In this document: positions 50,149 to 51,961 of the stretch, piece by piece
How the letters are laid out: each line of letters opens with the position of its first letter
Numbering within the stretch: position 1 is the first letter of the stretch
Made by a program: the position numbers and the translations under genes
Notes under the pieces: model-generated
Told to the model about the DNA's origin: nothing
What the model saw: only the letters and a program-made list of their open reading frames with translations
Database searches by the model: none
Origin: Lactovum sp047974165
GTDB lineage: Bacteria; Bacillota; Bacilli; Lactobacillales; Streptococcaceae
DNA length: 51,961 nt
Reading direction: 5' to 3'
Assembly: GCA_047974165.1 (NCBI GenBank)
Contig: JBKECB010000018.1
Span: 1 to 51,961, forward strand

Positions 50149-50157
50149 AGTATATCA
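50149..50157 (-). promoter_or_regulatory. Extended -10 promoter of yaaA-recF (TGATATACT), leaderless start
   Basis: On the minus strand TGA-TATACT ends 6 nt before ATG 50142, with AGAGAC between. Transcription should begin at the ATG itself. Confidence 0.65.
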
Positions 50158-50248
50158 AAATAAGAGCCAAACTACTATTAGATTGCCTAAAAATAAGAAA
50201 CTATAATAAAAACTGTCCTAAAATTAGGACTCATTCAAATTAAAATAA

Positions 50249-50276
50249 AAAGACGAATAAATTTTTATTCGTCTTT
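50249..50276 (-). terminator. Terminator of the SPFH-RHH operon
   Basis: A 13-bp stem (AAAGACGAATAAA / TTTATTCGTCTTT) takes in the last codons and stop of the ribbon-helix-helix gene and continues into T-rich sequence on the minus strand. A separate 16-bp palindrome (GTCCTAAAATTAGGAC, 50215-50230) lies beyond it. Confidence 0.82.
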
Positions 50277-50465
50277 ATCTATTTTCTCTGATTTCTTTGT
50301 CCCCTTTTTTTGTTTAACTGCTTGACTAAGGAGGTATTCGATTTGTCCATTTAGAGAGCGAAATTCTTCTTCCGCCCAGGCCATTAAATCAGCGCTTAAA
50401 CTTTGAGAGAGTCTCAAGGGTATCTGCTTTTTTTTCTTACTTTTAGAAGAATTTTTTTCTGGCAT
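50265..50465 (-). CDS. Arc-type ribbon-helix-helix DNA-binding protein
   Basis: A 66-residue protein with a basic start (SSKSKKKKQIPLRLSQSLSA) and the RHH pattern: a strand (QIPLRLSQSL), helix A (ADLMAWAEEEF) and helix B (SLNGQIEYLLSQAVKQ). NGQIEYLL is typical of Arc/Mnt-like repressors. It starts inside the stop of the SPFH gene (TAATG), so both are co-expressed. By family it should bind DNA as a dimer; control of its own operon is likely but inferred. Confidence 0.8.
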   Translation of the reverse strand: MPEKNSSKSKKKKQIPLRLSQSLSADLMAWAEEEFRSLNGQIEYLLSQAVKQKKGTKKSEKIDKDE

Positions 50466-51418
50466 TAATAAATAGAACCACTATTGACAATAGGTTGAGC
50501 TTCTTTATTTGCACAAAGGACAACAAGCAGATTAGTAACCATTTGTGCTTTTCTTTCGTCATCGAGCTCAACGACTTCTTTTTCAGAAAGTTGAATTAAA
50601 GCTTGTTCAACCATCCCTACAGCACCATCAACAATTTTTTGTCTTGCAGCAATAATTGCATCAGCCTGTTGACGTTGTAGCATTGCACTTGCAATTTCAG
50701 GGGAATAAGCAAGATGTGAAATTTTAGCATCGATAATTTCAATTCCTCCTTCAAGAACGACTTCTTGAATTAATTCTTGAAGTTTATCGGAAATTTCAGT
50801 TGTTGATCCTGTTAATGATTTTTCATTATCTTCACTTTCATAAGTGTAAGTTCTTGCCATTGAACGAATAGCACTGTCGCTTTGGATAGAAATGAATTCT
50901 TTATAATTTTCAACATTAAAGACTGCTTTGATAGGATTGATAACTTTCCAAATGACAACTACTCCGATTTCAATGGGATTACCATTGGCATCATTGACCT
51001 TTTGCTTTTCACTATTTAGAGTCATCGCTTTTAGAGAGATTTTTCTAGGAGAAATATTGACGGACCAATTATTATTCATACTTTCTCCTCCATAAAGCTT
51101 GTAATCTTCCTTATTTTTAGGATATACAGCTTGAGCAAAAGGATTAACAAAATAGAAACCAGGCTCTTTGATGATTCCATAAAAGTCACCAAATAAAGTT
51201 AGAACCAGAGCTTCATTTGGTTTTATATCTTTTAGGCCAGCCAAAATTAGAATACAAGTAATAATAAAGATGATTGAAATAAAAAAGAAAAGGAAAAAGA
51301 CAATTCCAGAAGTAACGAAACTAGCAAAAACAATGAGTAAAGTTGAGAAAATAAGCCCAACAATTGATAAGATTAAAAATGACAAACCATTTTTAGTAAA
51401 AGTTTTAGTATTTTCCAT
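50465..51418 (-). CDS. SPFH/band-7 (flotillin-like) membrane protein
   Basis: This 317-residue protein has two N-terminal helices (about 12-36 and 38-61) and then an SPFH domain: IKPNEALVLTLFGDFYGIIKEPGFYF, VNDANGNPIEIGVVVIWKV, ISIQSDSAIRSMARTY, GIEIIDAKISHLAYSPEIASAMLQRQQADAIIAAR. The last helix (VDGAVGMVEQALIQL) is coiled-coil-like. Band-7 proteins form large rings at membranes and often assist quality control. AAAAGGAG lies before the ATG. It is paired with the small RHH regulator, and the role in this host is unknown. Confidence 0.88.
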   Translation of the reverse strand: MENTKTFTKNGLSFLILSIVGLIFSTLLIVFASFVTSGIVFFLFFFISIIFIITCILILAGLKDIKPNEALVLTLFGDFYGIIKEPGFYFVNPFAQAVYPKNKEDYKLYGGESMNNNWSVNISPRKISLKAMTLNSEKQKVNDANGNPIEIGVVVIWKVINPIKAVFNVENYKEFISIQSDSAIRSMARTYTYESEDNEKSLTGSTTEISDKLQELIQEVVLEGGIEIIDAKISHLAYSPEIASAMLQRQQADAIIAARQKIVDGAVGMVEQALIQLSEKEVVELDDERKAQMVTNLLVVLCANKEAQPIVNSGSIY

Positions 51419-51430
51419 AAAAACAACTCC

Positions 51431-51460
51431 TTTTGATATTATTTTGATATCATAATTATA
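51431..51460 (-). promoter_or_regulatory. Promoter and candidate operator of the SPFH-RHH operon
   Basis: On the minus strand a TATAAT (51460-51455) is followed by two copies of ATATCAAAA (51450-51442 and 51439-51431), spaced 11 bp apart, one helical turn. They cover the expected start site. Tandem direct repeats at one-turn spacing are a usual target of RHH dimers. A related TTTTGATA also lies at 51489-51496. Confidence 0.5.
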
Positions 51461-51635
51461 AACTTTTTTTAAATAAAGGAAAGAATGATTTTGATAGTTT
51501 GTCTAAATTGTAAATAAACAAAAAAATAAGGGAGAAATTGTCTAAAATTATGTATAGAAAAACTTCTTTAAAAATAAAATCTTATCCAGAAAGAGTAATA
51601 AAATTCCAAATTCGATTTATAATTTTTAGGAAGTA

Positions 51636-51644
51636 TGGTATACT
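51636..51644 (+). promoter_or_regulatory. Extended -10 promoter (TGGTATACT) before broken peptide/C39 locus
   Basis: TGG-TATACT is followed 20 nt later by an ATG (51665) with AAGG upstream. The rest of 51461-51640 is AT-rich with two TTGTCTAAA copies (51499 and 51538) and a weak 47-codon basic frame from ATG 51550 to 51693 that I do not call a gene. Confidence 0.45.
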
Positions 51645-51664
51645 GTATTTAATCAAGGTAATAC

Positions 51665-51769
51665 ATGTCCATTTTATTAATTGTAATTATTAAATTACGA
51701 AGAACCTAGTTTGAGTTTGACTATATTGACTGTGTAAGTGTTGAGGATTGTGAAAGTAAGTGTTCTTAA
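51665..51769 (+). pseudogene. Short Cys-containing peptide gene interrupted by TAG
   Basis: From ATG 51665 (AAGG about 6 nt upstream) the frame reads MSILLIVIIKLRRT, then TAG (51707-51709), then FEFDYIDCVSVEDCESKCS and TAA. The part after the stop has three Cys in 13 residues, like the tail of a small modified or disulfide-bonded peptide. It lies just upstream of a C39 transporter fragment, a usual neighbour of bacteriocin precursors. There is no clear double-glycine leader. Whether it was ever one gene is uncertain. Confidence 0.3.
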
Positions 51770-51815
51770 CCGAAATTATCTAAATATTATATTTTATTAT
51801 TTAAGACTAAGAAAA

Positions 51816-51961
51816 ATGAAAAAATTTAAAGGATTCAAATAGAAATATAAATATGACTGTGGAAATGCTTGTCTCAAATCAATTCTAAATTATTATAATA
51901 AAGAGCATTCCCTGTCAGTTTCTAGTGGATTACTTTCGTTATATGATATAGTTTATTTAAG
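51816..51961 (+). pseudogene. Start of peptidase-C39 (bacteriocin ABC transporter) gene, nonsense at codon 9
   Basis: The frame MKKFKGFK, TAG (51840-51842), KYKYDCGNACLKSILNYYNK continues open to the window edge. YDCGNACLKSILNYY is the active-site block of C39 double-glycine peptidases (Cys in DCGxAC), which form the N-terminus of ABC transporters that cut and export bacteriocins. CAG (Gln) to TAG is the simplest change. No in-frame ATG lies between the stop and the catalytic Cys. The rest of the gene lies outside, so the state of the ABC part is unknown. Confidence 0.65.

Noticed and set aside
50215..50230. 16-bp palindrome GTCCTAAAATTAGGAC as an operator
   Set aside because: It lies downstream of the SPFH-RHH operon and upstream of yaaA, away from the -10 box and not repeated elsewhere; a chance hairpin is as likely.
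51538..51693. Basic frame of 47-51 codons before the C39 fragment
   Set aside because: ATG 51550 has its purine-rich site too far away and TTG 51538 too close; composition is that of AT-rich non-coding DNA and it overlaps a promoter.

Overview
The window reads as chromosomal DNA of a low-GC Firmicute of the Streptococcaceae, most likely Lactococcus or a close relative. The reasons are an rgpC-rgpD-rgpF rhamnose-polysaccharide core, a ptcB-ptcA-(MupG-like)-EIIC-bglA cellobiose PTS operon of lactococcal layout, a four-gene lower mevalonate operon (mvk-mvaD-mvaK2-fni), yabA between holB and rsmI, and recF beside an S4-domain gene. The species cannot be fixed from the sequence alone. I saw no tRNA, rRNA, CRISPR array, IS element or intact prophage gene.

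Layout. (1) 1-26278: a cell-wall polysaccharide cluster, entered in mid-gene. It has at least three transcription units: 1-2247; 2308-13548 (internal promoter near 7750, terminator at the glf stop); and 13689-26278 (terminator 26286-26319). It encodes GT2 glycosyltransferases, a HAD-like protein, a Wzx-type flippase, UDP-galactopyranose mutase with a probable galactofuranosyltransferase, the RgpC/RgpD exporter, RgpF, a GacH-like glycerol-phosphate transferase, two membrane-anchored GH43-like propellers, two DUF2142 (GT-C-like) proteins, two pilin-like (SpaA-type) membrane proteins and a charge-segmented membrane coiled coil. (2) 26401-27932, minus strand: walJ and a WalR-like regulator with a degenerate receiver and no adjacent histidine kinase. 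(3) 28152-36949: housekeeping genes tmk-holB-yabA-rsmI, the mevalonate operon, sodA and a DEAD-box helicase. (4) 36977-46908: a beta-glucoside region with an RpiR regulator, two EIIC permeases, one EIIB, one EIIA, two 6-phospho-beta-glucosidases, a MupG-like enzyme, a VOC protein and three small operon proteins. (5) 46959-51418: miaA, an unknown gene, recF, the S4 gene, and an SPFH/ribbon-helix-helix pair. (6) 51419-51961: mostly non-coding, ending in the start of a broken peptidase-C39 (bacteriocin transporter-type) gene.

How the genes fit together. UDP-Galf made by Glf would feed the neighbouring NTGGAGG-type GT2. The Rgp ABC exporter carries a rhamnan-type backbone out, the Wzx flippase presumably moves a second lipid-linked unit, and outer-face enzymes (GacH-like, DUF2142, GH43-like) would decorate or remodel the polymer. 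The PTS genes import beta-glucosides as 6-phosphates, which are then cleaved inside. One perfect and one imperfect CcpA cre site overlap -10 elements there.

Three things stand out. Eight genes (2308, 13689, 27932, 28152, 30910, 35606, 46959, 50142) have a -10 hexamer, usually extended, ending only 5-8 nt before the ATG, with no room for a Shine-Dalgarno sequence, so leaderless mRNAs are predicted. The WalR-like receiver has lost its phospho-acceptor Asp (now Glu) and its conserved Lys. The polysaccharide cluster carries duplicated pilin-like/DUF2142 pairs around a Galf/rhamnan core, with a decayed gene where rgpE usually sits.
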